A stretch of DNA of 64,000 bases. It comes from Vanilla planifolia. Its lineage: Eukaryota > Streptophyta > Magnoliopsida > Asparagales > Orchidaceae. The notes beneath the pieces were generated by a model, which made no database searches, was not told the origin of the DNA, and worked only from the letters and a program-made list of their open reading frames with translations. The stretch is taken from positions 13,127,107-13,191,106 of the forward strand of contig CM043877.1 in NCBI GenBank assembly GCA_023846275.1, given 5' to 3'. The translations under genes were made by a program, and so were the position numbers. This document shows positions 26,101 to 41,100 of the stretch, one piece after another. Every line of letters begins with the position of its first letter. Position 1 is the stretch's first letter.

Positions 26101-29100
26101 ATAATGAGAATTTTAAATATCATGATGAAGACCCCAAGAGATAGTAAAAAAAATAAGACAAAAAATAAGAACAATTCTTTCTAGATAATAATTTGAACTA
26201 GTACACTTGCGTGCAAACTAAAGTTAAATTTACTTCCTAGAAAATATTTCCTAATAAAGGTATTAGAATTATTTTATGATAAAAGGTTTTATTTCTTAAA
26301 AAATATTTCCTTAACAACATCAAAGGCATTTTACAATAAAATTTTCAAAAGATCTCTTTTGAAGAATTTTAATAAATTTTATTAGAAAATAGAATTTGAG
26401 ATTTATGTAATTTAAATTAAGTGTATTAAAGCCTTTTTCATTGATGAGACACCTTCTACAAAACCAAAGTACTTGATAAGCAATATAATTATGCCACAAA
26501 ATGTTTTAATAGAAACAAATCTCATTACTTCTATAGAAATCCCACTACATTTTTTAAAGAGGGGGCCCAAACCCCACATCTCAAAAGAAAAATTGGTCCC
26601 ATCATGCACTAAGAAGGATTCTAACATTGAAATTGAGATTCCATCAATCTTGAAATACAAATAGATATTATTGACTATGATTAAAAGGATGGTAAGATAT
26701 GCTCTTTAAATCACTAACTGAAGTAAACAAAAAAAAGTGAAAAAGATATCTATTACAGGAGAGGGCAGAAAATGGCCAAATTAATGGGAAAGGACAGAGA
26801 GAATGATTAAAAGAGAGCAAATGAGTTTTAAAGACAGATTGCAATATAAGGAACAAAGAAAAAAAGGGATTTAACCTCAACAACAAGAGCTTTCAAAACA
26901 AGAAAAGGAAAATTACGGTATATGTCATTAACAAAATCAAAACATGATTGGATGAAATGTAAGCGAGAGTCTAGTTTATTCTGTGATGGAAAAAATTTCA
27001 AAAATGTTTGAACGTGAGTCTATGAGATTACAGAGAAACCAATAGTGCAATATGTTATAGAATATTATCACATACAACATATCTTACCAATAGAATAAGA
27101 ATTATTGGGTTTAGTATGCTAAGATGGATGCCAGCATACATGAAACAAGGGGTTAAGAGTGCATGCATATGAGAGAATATTTAATAAGATTAGCAAAAAT
27201 ATAAACTTAGTGAGAATCAATTTAAAATAATTCAAACATAAAACACAAAGACTTGAAGGTGTTCAAATAATGAGAAGAGAATTGTTGCAATTAGACATGA
27301 CAAGAGACTATTAAAATAATCCTATTTGAAATTTAATGACAAATTATTCAATATAGCAATTTGGAGACTAAGGACTTCATTTAGCCTCAACTAGTTGTTC
27401 AAGGCATTGCTATTGTTGTTACTAGGATTGTGACAAAAAACTACCAAGTGAAATGTTTATTAAAATAATGTGAATGATGTGTTGCCTTATTCATAATTTT
27501 ATATGATATTACAATATTATATTCCTAAACTCTGGTTTAGGCTTATTCTCATAATAGTAATTGTTCCTCTTCAGAGATGCATTAATGTGAACATATTAAG
27601 CATAAGTTGCTAGATGTGGTGAAGTAATAGTACGGATTTGCTATTTACCACCTCAGGCTTGTCATAGGTTGCAAGAGTATTTGCTTTATAGTGGAATATG
27701 ATTATCAGCTGCATCTTGCTCAAGGTTATTATCTAGAAATATGGACATGTAGAGAAGGACACAGAACAAGATAATAAAAAAAAATTAGCATACATACACA
27801 TAGTACATGTCTCCCTATACTTACAGTTGAACAATCAGTTTCTGGGTCAGATTCAGTAACATGAAGAGCCCAGGTACGAATCCATTCAAGCCCATTAGAA
27901 ATTTCTTGGTTTCCTTCAATCAGAGCAGATGCCACAAACGATGGATGCAGGGACACTAGAATGCTTGAAGCTGCAAATAGAACAGATCTTCTCACATATG
28001 CTTCTGCATGATGAGCTAACTCCCTGACAGAAGATGGGCTCATTAGGCATCGAAATTTAGGGACAAAATTTTAGATGTTTAATTCAAATAGAACAGTTGT
28101 AATGAAGATTTTCATATTAGGAAAAAGTTTGATCTGTGCTTTTTTTTACCTAGAACTGAGCATGTCAAATAGATGGGAGGCCAAGGCTGACGCTTCTGGA
28201 TGCATAGCCATGCATTGCATACAAACACCAAGCATGTGTACCAGTTTTCCAAGAACAATGAAGTCCCTCTCCAGCAAGTCAACACCATGCCGCTTTTTAT
28301 CATAACCTTGCATCACAGGCAACATAAAAGCAGCAGCATATAAAGGAAATTTGTTTTTAGTGTGATCGGACTGGGATTCTCTGGCTTTTTTAATGCTCCA
28401 TCGTCGTGATTTGCCTATCTTAATTTGACTGGTTTTGGAAGGTAGATCTCTCGCATACTGGTGTGACCAGCTTAAGACTCCAGGTTCTTCAACCTCCTTC
28501 CAAGCACCAGCTCCAGGAGGTCCTCTACTACTAGGAACGAACCAGGGCTGGCTCGGTGAAACAGAAGATATGAGGTTCCTTGCTTGACCATTCACATTTG
28601 TAAACGTAGCATCAGAAAGCTCCTGGGCTGCCTGGATCATAACATCAATTATCAGGATGCGCTGTCCTATATCAACATTTGGCGAATAGATTAACTTTGT
28701 TAAAGCATCCAAAGATTCAAATGGGCAGGTAACAGTCAGAGCAACTAAGGCCTTTTGCCTCCTCTCTTCAGCAGAATCTTCTTGCCCTTCAACTGCTATA
28801 TCTGAACAACGCACAAAGATTAGCGCTCGAACCAGATCACCTGAACTATGACGGAGCTCATCAGGTGATGCTCTTATCAGTTTTTCAGCAACATCAAGTG
28901 CCCGCTCAATCTACACAAAAAAAAGTTCACTTCAATTAAAGCAGACCAACAAGCCTCAAAATGTTGTATCATAAACTTACACCGTCAGAATCATCAGGCT
29001 TCCGTAAAGCTGCAATAATATCAGCCAACTGTGTGATTCTCTTTTTCAAATCGATATCATCATCAGAAAGATCATAAGGCTTTAAAGATGAGTCACTTGA

Positions 29101-32100
29101 AGCTTCAGAATTCTTGCTTTCATCATCACTGCTATCATTGTCGTTAACATGCCTACTGCCTGGACTAGCAGCAGTTTCAGGAACAATTTTTGTCACCTCT
29201 GAAACCTTTGTCGTGTTATACCTAGGTTCATCCTTCACTTTCTTCAGCTTTTTACCAAAACCTGAATGATCTGCATCCCTATGTAAATTCTTTGATTCAA
29301 TATTATTAAATTTATTTTCATTTGCTCCTCTTGGCTCTTTTGTTAGAGATAGAAGTCCGAACTCCCAATCCATATCTTCATGGCAGCTATCTTCGAGATA
29401 GAGAGGATTTGCAGGATCCACTACTTTAGAAAATGCTAAAGCAATGGAGCTGCCCATTTTTCGAACTAAATCAATCGGGCTCTCTAACCTGCCTGCAATA
29501 ACAACATTGTTTTGACAACAAAAGAATTTCTAGTTAACTTCAAAAGTATTCGACTAAGAGAATGCACAGTACAGGTCACTCCTTGAAGGATGGATTGTAG
29601 CACATCTTCCGTTGTTTCAAGTTCTTCTTTAGTCATCTTCTCCAAACACAAACCAACAGCTGCCGTTATATCTGAACTTCCCTTAAGGAAAATATTGGCA
29701 CATGCGCACAAAAAATTTACATTATTGCAGACTACAGGTTAAGGATACAAGCTTGCTGCTCTACCCGAGCAGAACGCACAAATTCACGCTTGCACCAAAC
29801 AGTAACTAGGCGCTGAACAACACCAAAGAATCTTTTGGCCTTTGGAAAATTTACGCAAGCATTCTCAGATGGTGGACGTTCAAAAATAGAGAACTGAATG
29901 ATCCATCTCAGGCAGCGCACAGGAAAGACTTTCCAAAACAAAAATTTGTCCAGAAAAAAACCCCTGGAATAAGCTATGGCATTAAAATCAAAACAAGCTG
30001 ATCTAGTCTTAGGCATCAACTCAATAGAGCAAAATGGAAGGCTCAATGCTCTTCAGAGGTGTTTGTTTAGGTTTTTTTTCTTCTTCCATTTTTGTCCTTC
30101 TATGCACTTGCAGGAAGATAGGAAGGAAACCATGTTTTTGACATAAAATTTTTCATGCATTTACCAAGACACTACAAAACACAAATTCCAACACCCCAAA
30201 ACCCATCAAATCACACCCCTCGCAGATTCATTCTCCACCCATTTTAAATCTCTCCCTTTCAATTCTCCCCACTAGCGTCTCCTTCTCCAGCTCACTCCCT
30301 CCCACTTTTGTTTGGGACTCAAAGCAACCAAAATCAAGTGATTTGCATAATCAAATAAAAGTGCTCGAACATAGAGTTGGTATGAGTTCAATTGCTGAAG
30401 TCATTAAGTTAATGGATATTAAAAAAGAAAGAATAATAGAAAGAGCAGAATGGTTTTGTTGTCGTTGTTGTTGTATACTCTAGCATAGGAAAAATACCAT
30501 ATTAATTATTTTAATTAAGATCATCTCACCAACAAAAAAAATTATTCTAACATTGCTATCAATGATTAACAGCAGAATAAAAAAGGGTAAAAAATGAATA
30601 TAAACTACAGTCCGAATGCTGTGTATCATAAAAAGGTAAATTAGTTTCAATTTTGTATAAGTAATTCTACATATTTCTAAATCCTTAAGTATAATTACAT
30701 TACCAAGCAAATAGATAAGGACCCTGAAATATTAAAAAATGTGCATATGAAAATGCTAGTTACCTTATGGTATGCTCTTGTTGGAGACGGCGATTAAACA
30801 AAACCCAAAGCACCCAATAAGCTTCCAGTTCACTGTGGTTTTTGGCTGACAGCTGACGGAGCATCACTTCAGCTAATGTTTCAATAGCATATATGTCTTT
30901 TATCGCTTCAATTATCCTGCTCCACAACTGAGCTTTAGGGTTCTTCTCAAACGTGCTAGGAATTTCACATTCATACTTTGTATTCAGGCAACCTTGGGCA
31001 AACTTAAGAATTCTGGGAATCATTTCACAGACAAGGATGTCTGGAAAGGATAACTAGTTTTAGCAGCAGAATTGGGGTGAGATCAAGAAATTAAAACTAC
31101 CTCATCTACAAGAATTTCTTCATACAATAAACCCACGTAAGTCAAAGATACATGAAAACAATCTGTTGGGTAATTTTTTTTCCTGGACGTTGTCTGTATG
31201 CTGTAGGTACAGGACCTCGGTCTTTACAAAAAAACATTACATTTGTTGAACAGAAGTATAATCTTTTCTTAAGTGATTACTTAAATTGAAAAGAACGAAC
31301 AGCGCAGCTATACCAATCTTAAGAATTTAAGCATCTGGACGCCACAAATCATGCATAGTAATAATTTAACTACAAAGAGAGAATGGCATACACCTCTGTA
31401 ATCAATCGAGAAGTACTAAAATGCCACTGTCGTAATAGCATTTCTCCATTGGAACTGACATTGAAGAAACAACAAAAGTCATAAGGCTCCCCAATTGCCT
31501 ACTTAGAAACACCAACACAAAAATGCCAAGAGACTGTCCAGTTTTCGGTGGATTAACAAATTGAACAATCATTTTCAAATTTGATCTTTTTGGTTAACCT
31601 TTTCATATTAAAATGAGATGGAATCTCAAGCAGTCATTTGACTACAAACTTTGGGTAGTTTGTGCAGCTTACAGTCAATGGCAGGAGGACCTGAGGTTTG
31701 ACATTGACTCTTTATAGAAAATTGGTAATTTCCTTGAATTGAATTATATATCTGTAACAGCACTTGCCAATACAGTAACAAGGTATTGTGTTGTGTAGAG
31801 AAAAGTGTTCAATATTGTAAAATCTCCTTTTCCAAATAGATGGCATAAACAGTAGGCACGGAGGCCAGGAAAGAGCATAGCTTAAGCAGTCTTCTAGTAC
31901 AAAAGATAACCCATTCATTTAAGTAGCTTAACTATAATAACTTTACTGGACTAGTATAAAAAGTAACGACAAAAACATTGACATGGAATCCAATGCACTC
32001 CGATCAACTTTGGTCAGGGGACTTTCACTGTAGTTAGCTTAAACAGCTACTTGGTGGACATTGGCTACAGTATTCGAGAGAAAACACACCCAAAAATGAA

Positions 32101-35100
32101 CTTATTTGGAAGGGTGGCCATGATATATATTATTTTAAATCTCTAGCCCTTTGCAATCAACTATCACGCTTGAGGGGCAAACTTTGATGGATCTAATGGT
32201 ATGGTATGCTTGGGCGGCAATGTTCCTCTTAATGAAAAGTGTACCATCTATACCGAAACATTTTTTTTCTTTTGAAAACAGGACAATTCTTATACATAAT
32301 AAGATATACATCAAAAGACACAGAGTACAACATTTGCAACTTGCTAGGATTGCAAGCCATCTGGAAGGGATAATCCCCTTTCCCAGCAAAATAATCTAAA
32401 ATGGCGATATCTGCAATAAAATCTGTAGCCGAGTTAGCATTACTATAAACACAAGTTATAGCATATATGCCAAAAGAACTAAGAAAGTAAGCTGTGCTCT
32501 TGGCACCCTCATCCAATGTTCATACAAGTATACCATAAAAAAATAGCTATAACACTCAAAAGAGGAGTCTCCATCCACTCGTATACCTTCAATAGAATCT
32601 GGCAACGAGAGAAAAAGGGGAAATGCAGATCATTAAAGCCAGTTGGGAGCCAATCCTCCAAAGAGGATAAAGGATCGACAATCACTCTAAACGCAATAGC
32701 ATTAAGGGAGAAGAACAACACGTATCTTTTCTGCTCTTTCAAGTAAAATATAAAGTGCAGTCAACACTTGAACTTTCCTGTAGTTTTTGTCAGCCCTAAT
32801 GTAAAAAACGGCTTACCGTAGCAGCCCAGTCAAAATGCTGCAGCCCACAACAAACCGCATCGTGCTTCCAAGCAAAGAGAACCTAATGGCAAACTGGCAA
32901 CTAATCAACCCATGGTCCATGTCATCAATAATGCCACCCCACAAACACCATGATGACTAAGCCAACCCATGATCAAACTGCCTGTCCCAGTCGGGACAAC
33001 GGGAAAGAACAAAGGAAAAGAACCAATATGGGTTATGTCTACGTTTTCAACCAGGACACTTCATCGCACAACTATCTATAGTATTTCTTCTTGGAACAAA
33101 ATACCCTTACACATGAGCCAACAAGTCCCTCAGAGAGTGTTATACATGATTAATCAAAATTGTAACAAATAACCTATACGCCATAATAAATTGGTTGATT
33201 GGGCACAACTAAGAAGGTTGATTGACCCTTAGACCTTATGAAACAACAGAATGAATGTATCGTTCCACCTTCTTAGCAAAAACACAATAAAGAAATGATG
33301 AAGCACTACTTTGGTGAGGTCATTCTTAATAACATCCTAATAAACCCTAAACAATGAATCAACAATCTTGTTAGTAACACAAATTTTATTTCTACACAAG
33401 GGAAAAAAAATAGTCTAAGTCTCATCCTCAATCAATGGAGACTTCATAACACATATCTTAATAGAGGATATAACAAAACGACTCCAAAATATCATCTAAC
33501 TGTGGGTACCACTTTGACAAGAAATGATCCATCAAGAAAGATGCAATACCCATGAAGTCATCTATCATATTCGTACTCCAATCATAGAATGCAATTCGTT
33601 CAACATACCAAAAAAACATTGGATTTTTATTTTGGAAATAAGCAAAAAATTTAATTTAATAAATTTTAATAAATTGTTGTAATGACCATGTTATAAGATA
33701 ACTGCCAAAAATAAAGAAATAAATATCAAATATAAAGGAATAAAATATAAATAATCTAGTAATAATAATTTCATTAAACTAACACATGATTTGATCATAA
33801 AACAAAAGACTAGAATATATTAAAAGAATTATTAAAATACTAAACAAAGTTGAAATATTATGAAATTAGTACAAAAAAAATAATACTCAAGAATTAGCTA
33901 ATTTTAAATTTTGTTCAATGAATTTTGGAGGTCATATGGAATAAAAAATGTAAAATATACAAATCCTTATAAAATTATAATCTAAAGATAATAAATCTTT
34001 CAAATATTAAATTCTCTTTTAATCCCTTAAAAACTATCCACTGGTTGAAGGGAGAGAACCGTGTTCGGTGAAGGATCATGACTAGAGCCTTGCCAATTGG
34101 TAAAAATTAAAGAAGGGAACTCTTGTGAAATGTCAGTGAGGATAAAGGATCAAATTTCACAAAAAGCTTCCGGAGGAATTCACTAAGGAAAGCAAGATAA
34201 GTTTCTTTCGCGAATATGATTTAGCTTTGAAGTCATTTGGTAGAATTCCATGATACAAACTTGCATGAGGATTTATAGGAATGTTTATAATCACTTTGGG
34301 TAAGTGATGGAAATTCTAAGAAAGAAAATCAGGAGATATTAGAGCACGAGGGCAAGTATACATCAAACATTTTGATGAATATACATAAAAGAGACAAGTT
34401 TCTATCAGACAGTGGACGGATTGCTTGAGATTGTCCAATAGGGATCAACGGTTCGATGTGGTAGTCGGGAGGTCCAATAATTTTCACAAAATTGATCCTT
34501 AATCTCTGTTGAACACCCATCGAAAGGATCGATGACCATTCAATGACTATCAGACGGTCCGACAAAGGGAACAGATAGTCCACTGAGGACATGGTAGCTC
34601 AAATGGATGCTCCAAGCATTTGATACCTATCGAATGCATATCGAACAATCCAATGACTTGGATTGAATGATGTGATGAACTGACAAATGATTCAATCTGT
34701 GGTACTAATGCCATTTATTTTGGAAAAAACAGAAAGATATCTATCATATCTATACTAAAGATAGAAAAGTTAATAAAAAAAGGATTGCCAATATTTTTCT
34801 CCTTAGGCATAAATAAGTAATAAGAAAGAATTGCAACTACATAATGTAATTGTAGTGTGCAACTATCATGAGATATTTCCCAAGGAATTGTTAGGTTTGC
34901 CACCTAATAAGTAAATCAAATTTGGTATCGATCTAATCCCAAGCTCAAAATCCATGTCAAATACACCATATAGAATGATGCCAATGAGTTATAGGATATA
35001 AAAAATCAAGAACAAAAAATGCTTGACAAAGATTTTATTATATTGATTGTCCCTGGGAGGTATCAATCTTATTTGTCAAAAATAATAATAAGAGCCTTTG

Positions 35101-38100
35101 CATGTGCATCGATTACAGAGAGCTCAATTAGATAAAATAAAAAAAAGTATCCACTGCCAAGGATTGGCAACTTTTTGAACAATTACAAGGGGTGATGGTA
35201 TTTTCAAATATTGACTTACAAACAAGGTACCATTAACTAAAATCAAGGACACTTCAAAAACAATTTTCAGAATCAATTATAAATATTACATATTTTTGGT
35301 CATTCTATTTGAATTAATTAAGATTTCTACCCCTTTTACAGACTTCTTGAATTGAGTTTTTAAGTAATTGTTAAATCAATTTATTTAGTTTTTATTGATG
35401 ATATCTTAATATACTCCAAGATTGCAGAGTAAACATACAATGAATCTAAGCACGGTATTGCAAAAATTAAATGAGCATTAATTATATGCTAATTTTTCTG
35501 AATTTATTTTTTGGTTACAAAGTGCTTTTATTTTTAGAAAATATAATTAGTATTGCAAAAGTATAATTTTATACTCAAAAGGTTATATCAATTATTGATT
35601 GCTCCAGGCTAACCAATGCCACAAAAATCAAGAATTTTCTAAAATTGACTAAGCACTGCAAAAATTTATTAAAGGGTTCACATAAATTGCCATACCTTTG
35701 ATAGATTGACTCAAAAAATTGTTTCATTAAAATAAGGCCAGGATTGTGAAAGAAATTTCCAAATGCTCAAGGAGAAACTAATTTCAACACCAATTTTGGT
35801 TCTACCTAAAAGTAATGTGGAGCTTCATATTTATATTGATACTTTATTGCAAAGGTTAGGTTGTGTGCTAATGTAGAACAAAAAGGTACTAGCACATGCT
35901 TCTAGGTAGTTTTGGTTTTATTAGATAAATTATTCAATGCATAATTTAGAACAAATCAACATTATATTTGTACTAAAGATATGGAAGAATTACTTATATT
36001 AGATGAAAAAACCAAATATATTCTGATCAATAAAACATCAAATATATTTTTAATTAGAAGAAATTGAATTAGAGACAAAAATAATTTAAATTAATTATGG
36101 ACTATGATTTAAAAATCATATGTCACCCAAGAAAAACTAAAGTATTTATGGATGCTCTAAAAGAGCAAGTCTAAATAGCATATTAACTAAATTGGAAGAA
36201 GTGTACTTAAAAAAAGAAATTGCTCAATGAAAGTTGAATGCAATGTGTGCATCCAATAAAAAGAATTTTGCACAACTAAAAATTGCAATAGATTAGTTCC
36301 AAGAGGTCAAAGAGGTTCAAGCCAAGGATAGGAAAGTACAAATGATCAAAATCAAATTTTTAGAGAGCTAAGAAACTAAATTTAAACTGAATAAGAGTCT
36401 TTATTTTAGAAACAAGTTATACGTTTTGGCTAAGCAAAAATAGAAGACAATTTTAATGAAGCACATGAACTTGATATTCTATGCATATTAATATGACTAA
36501 AATGAATTATGACATGAAAATGTTTTTGTGGCCTGATGTGAAAAAAGACATACATGATTATGTAAGTAAATATCTAATATGCCAATAGGTCAAAAAGGAA
36601 CAGAGAAGGCTGAGTAGATTATTGAAATCGCTCCTTATTCCTATTTGGAAGTAAAAGGTAGTATCTATGGACTTAGTAGTCGATCTTCTGAAAGCTAGCC
36701 AAGAGCAAAATACAATATGGATAGTCATGGATAGCTTAACTAAATCCACAAATTTCTTGTCCATTAAAGCTACATTCTCAACAGAGAAACTCGCTCAGAT
36801 GTATGTGGCTCAAATGATAAAGCTACATGGTGTGCCAAAAAACTATCGTATCAAATAGAGACTCCAAATTCATATCTCAATCCTAGAGGAAGGTACAAGA
36901 CAATTATAATATTTAACTAAAGTTTAGCATAATGCTCCATTCTTAAACCATTCTTAAACTTATGGTTAAACTAAAAGAACAATAAAAACATTGCATGACA
37001 TGCTACAAATATATAGATTGGACTTTGAACACAATTGAGATGTACTATTATTGCTAATAGAACTTACATATAATAATAATAATTACCAAGCTAACATAAA
37101 AATGACATTGCCTAAAGCATTTTATTATAGAAAATGCTAATCACAATTATGTCAATATGAGAAATCAAGAAAAATATTGGTAGGACAAAAATGATTTCAA
37201 AAACTACAATGAAATTCCAAATCATCAGGGAAAAAATCAAAAGGCACAAAATCACCTGAAGAAATATTACAATGTGAAAATAGAAAAAGAAATTTCAAAA
37301 AAGGGGGTTACGTATTTTTTAAGACAAGTCGATCACAATATTTGGAAAGAAAGAAAAACTAAAATCAAAATACATTGAATTTTTTCAAATCACTTAAATA
37401 ATTAGCAAGATCATAAATAAGATAGCTTTACTATTAATATTGAATAGAATACATGATGTATTTCAAATATCATTTTTAAGAAAATATATGACTAATTTTA
37501 TTTATATAATAGAATATAATCCAAGCATCATAAAGATATAACCTGACCTATGTTATGAAGAAAAACTAATGAAAATCTTGACAAAGAAAAACAAACTAAG
37601 AAAAAAAACATTCCAATAATTAAAGTACACTATAGTAATCAAACAAAAAAAATGTCACATGAGGGCTATAGGAAGAGATGCAAAAAAAATATCTTGTTCA
37701 AAATTCAAACAAAACTCTTATGATAAAGAAATTTATAGCATCCCAAATATAAATTGGATGAATATAACATTTTTTATAAAAATTGGTATTATTTGATAAA
37801 TTTTTGGTAACGGATCATAATAACCGTTGACATGAGTAATAAAATGCGGAAGTAAAAGCCAAATAAAAAAGAACAAAATATAAGAAATACAACAATATCA
37901 ATTTTGCTAAAATTAGATGTAACATAAAATAAAATGCTGAAACAAGTTAAAAGTATTGTTAAAATACTAAACAAAGTTGAAAAATTACAAAATTTGCATA
38001 AAAACGAAAAGCTCAAATAGCTAGTTGTAAAATTTGTTTGACGAATTTTGGAGGTCGTGTGCAATGGAAAATGCAAAGAATATAAATCCTTATTAAAGTT

Positions 38101-41100
38101 TGAATCAAAGAATAATTAATCATTTAATGATTAAATCTTTAATTAATTCCTTAAAAACTACCCATCAACTGAAGGGAGAGAAGCGCATCGAGTGAGGGAT
38201 CACAACCAGATATTTGCTTGTTGGGAGATATTAAAGAAGAGAACTCTTGCAAGCACCAGGGAAGAAAAAGGATCAAATTTCACAAAGGGATTTGGGAAGA
38301 ATTCACTTAAGAAAGCAAGGTAAGTTTCCTCCATGAATACGATTTGATTTTTAAATAATTCGATTGAATTTCGTGATAAGAACTTATGTGATGCTTGAAG
38401 ACTTATTGGAATTTTTATAATTGCTTTGGTGAGTGATAAGAATTTAAAGAAAGGAAGCTGAGAGATTGGAACATGTAGACAAATGGAATCCTTTGTTTTA
38501 GGTATATCAAAAGGTCCAACCAACAAATAGGATGGTCTGATGAATATATATAAAAGAGACGAGTCTTTCTTGGATGGTGGATGAGCAATCCAACACTCAT
38601 CCAATAAGGATCTGATGGTCCAATTTGGGTGTTGGACAGTCAAATAATTTTCATAAAATTAATCATGAGTCTCTGTAAGAATCCAATGGATGATCTGATG
38701 AACGTCTGATGACAATTAGAAGGTTCAACAAAGTGAATGGACAATCTGATAGAGAGAATGAATGATTAAGTAAGGGTGAAGAGAGGGAACAGACAATGGA
38801 CGGATGCTCAAGGCATTCCATATCTGTCGTACACACATTGAACAGTCCAATGACTTGGATCAAATATCTTGATAAGTCGACAAATGGTCCAATTTGTTGT
38901 AAAGGACTTTTGTCCTATAGGCCAATGGTGATTCAAGCAATGTAATGAAAGCTTAGAAAACACTAAAGAAAGAAAGAAAGAGAACCAATTTAAGTATGGA
39001 ACAACATAACATGTAGTATATACAAGAAAAACTAATAAAATACAAATGGATAAAATTTGTAAGAAATGAGGAAAAAGTACAAAAAAAGAAAGTACTATGA
39101 TGATAGAGATATGCATATTACACAATTGGACTATGTATTTGTTTGATGTATAACACTATGTAATATGTCATTTACAGATGATATGTTTTAAACTTACTTA
39201 TTGAACTAATATTTGATGCAATAGAATAATTAAGCATCTAATGGTGTTTTGACAACCTTATTATCAGCATTTTCTATGATTATGGATTCATATTGCATAT
39301 GATAAAACATGAATTGTATGATACCATGAAAGTGGAACAAGTGAAGCATACTGGTAATGAAAAAGATAAAGGATAATACATGTAAAATGATCAGATATAA
39401 AATGATCAAAGTTGCTCTTACCATAAACAATGGGCTATAAAAAAAAGGTAAAACCCTATGGCATATGGACAAGAGTATAAAGTTACATGGTACGTGGTGT
39501 TCCTAAGAGTATACACCAAAATGGAACTTGATCCCATAAGAGTATACTTTAATATGTGAACAATATGATGGTCTACTCTAATGAATTGGTACTGAAGTAA
39601 AATGCATCATATGAAAAGCTAAATAATTATAAGGAAATGAAATGATCAATGAGAAAATGAATATGATTTATAAATGGTAAAAATATTGCATGGCATAACA
39701 TGACATGTCATAAGTATGCACTTCTATTACTATAATGTATACATAATATATTATTTTAATGAATATGTTAAAGACCCAACATATAACATAACCCAAATTT
39801 GTATTATTGTTATATCTGTGAGTGAATCAACATATTTTTAACTTTTAACACTTTCAGATACTTAAGAGATACATCACGAGACTCTAGGGGTACAATGACG
39901 AGCTAACAACTTAGTATGGGTAACTGGTCTAGTATTATAATAATAATACATATGTAATAGCAACTTAAGATATTTAAAATGATATAATAATATGTTGTTG
40001 TTTGGAAAACAATATCAAATATGTTTTATTTAGTCTTCCACTGTGATAGATAAGAAAGAGATTTTATGTCAACTTTATATTTTTGCTGCATGGATGTTCG
40101 AGGATTTACAAAAAAGAATTTATGTTTTAAAAGAATTTGAAATAAATGAGGTCTCTATATTTACATAAAAAAATACATTTTAAGTGCTCATAACATGGTG
40201 ATATCATAATAAAAGAGAAATTAGTATAATGCTATTGAATATATTTATGTAATAATTAAATTGGTTACGATACTATCATCAAATGGTGACATCAGACCAT
40301 GATTAATTAAACTGATACATTAATAATTGAAAAAATATTTCATTGATGATGTTGCAAGCATCATAATTAGCCCTCTTCTTAAAATTGGCAGCATGATGGA
40401 AAAAAGCCTTCTTATCCCACACAAAAAGTAATCAAATCCTATCTCGTTACCTCTGATTATCAACATAAGTAAGGTAGCTATTATAGTCATAAAACAAAGA
40501 CATAAGACACCTTTGAGCAGAAAAAACAACCTCCCTCATGTAAAGCTCAATAATACAAGACTCCAATTGAGAAGAAATGACCCACTTGCTCCTTAATCCA
40601 TCTTAATGATGCATGGAGCACACACTTATGATTGAGAACACTTGGGGGACTATGCTTAACAAATCTCCTCTAAGCCCTAATAAAACATCACAAATAATCT
40701 CAAACAAAAGCAAAAAATTCTCAAACTTGAGTTGTTCATCTAGAGCCCTAAACTTCTTGGTGTTAAACTATAAGAGCAAAGGTCAATGATCTGATCCAAT
40801 CCTAGTGTGATATAACACATAATCAAGAAATGAGAGAAGTCTAGTTGAATTCATGAAAACTCAATCAATCAACTATCACATCCTGTCTTTACCCTCATTA
40901 TTGCGAAGCTAGGTGAAGAAGTCCCAAAAAGAAAAATCATATAGATCCACTTTAGAGATAAAATTCACAAACTCCTAATTTGCAGGGCCTAGACTTGAAA
41001 ACAATAATTGGAGTGGGGCCAATCAAAGCATCAATCATTATCTCCAACACAACCCTCCTATAATAATAATCATTCTCAACATAAACAACACAAAATAGCC

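Larger units (their letters stand above)
33667..39050 (+). mobile_element. Decayed Ty3/gypsy LTR retrotransposon in TELO2 intron 6
   Basis: Diverged LTRs flank a broken pol region of about 2.9 kb. Reverse transcriptase remnants start at about 35095 (CMCIDYREL, then FSNIDLQTRYHQL, then the region aligned to the catalytic DD motif near 35395). RNase H remnants lie at about 35760-35990 (LGCVLMQ, LAHASR, LKIWKNYLY). Integrase lies at about 36600-36880: MDLVVDLLKASQ, IWIVMDSLTKSTNFL, KLAQMYVAQMIKLHGVP. This RT-RNase H-integrase order is that of Ty3/gypsy. Gag and protease are missing, because reverse transcriptase begins about 170 nt after the primer-site region. Many stops and frameshifts make it inactive. 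It is in antisense orientation to TELO2. Confidence 0.85.
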
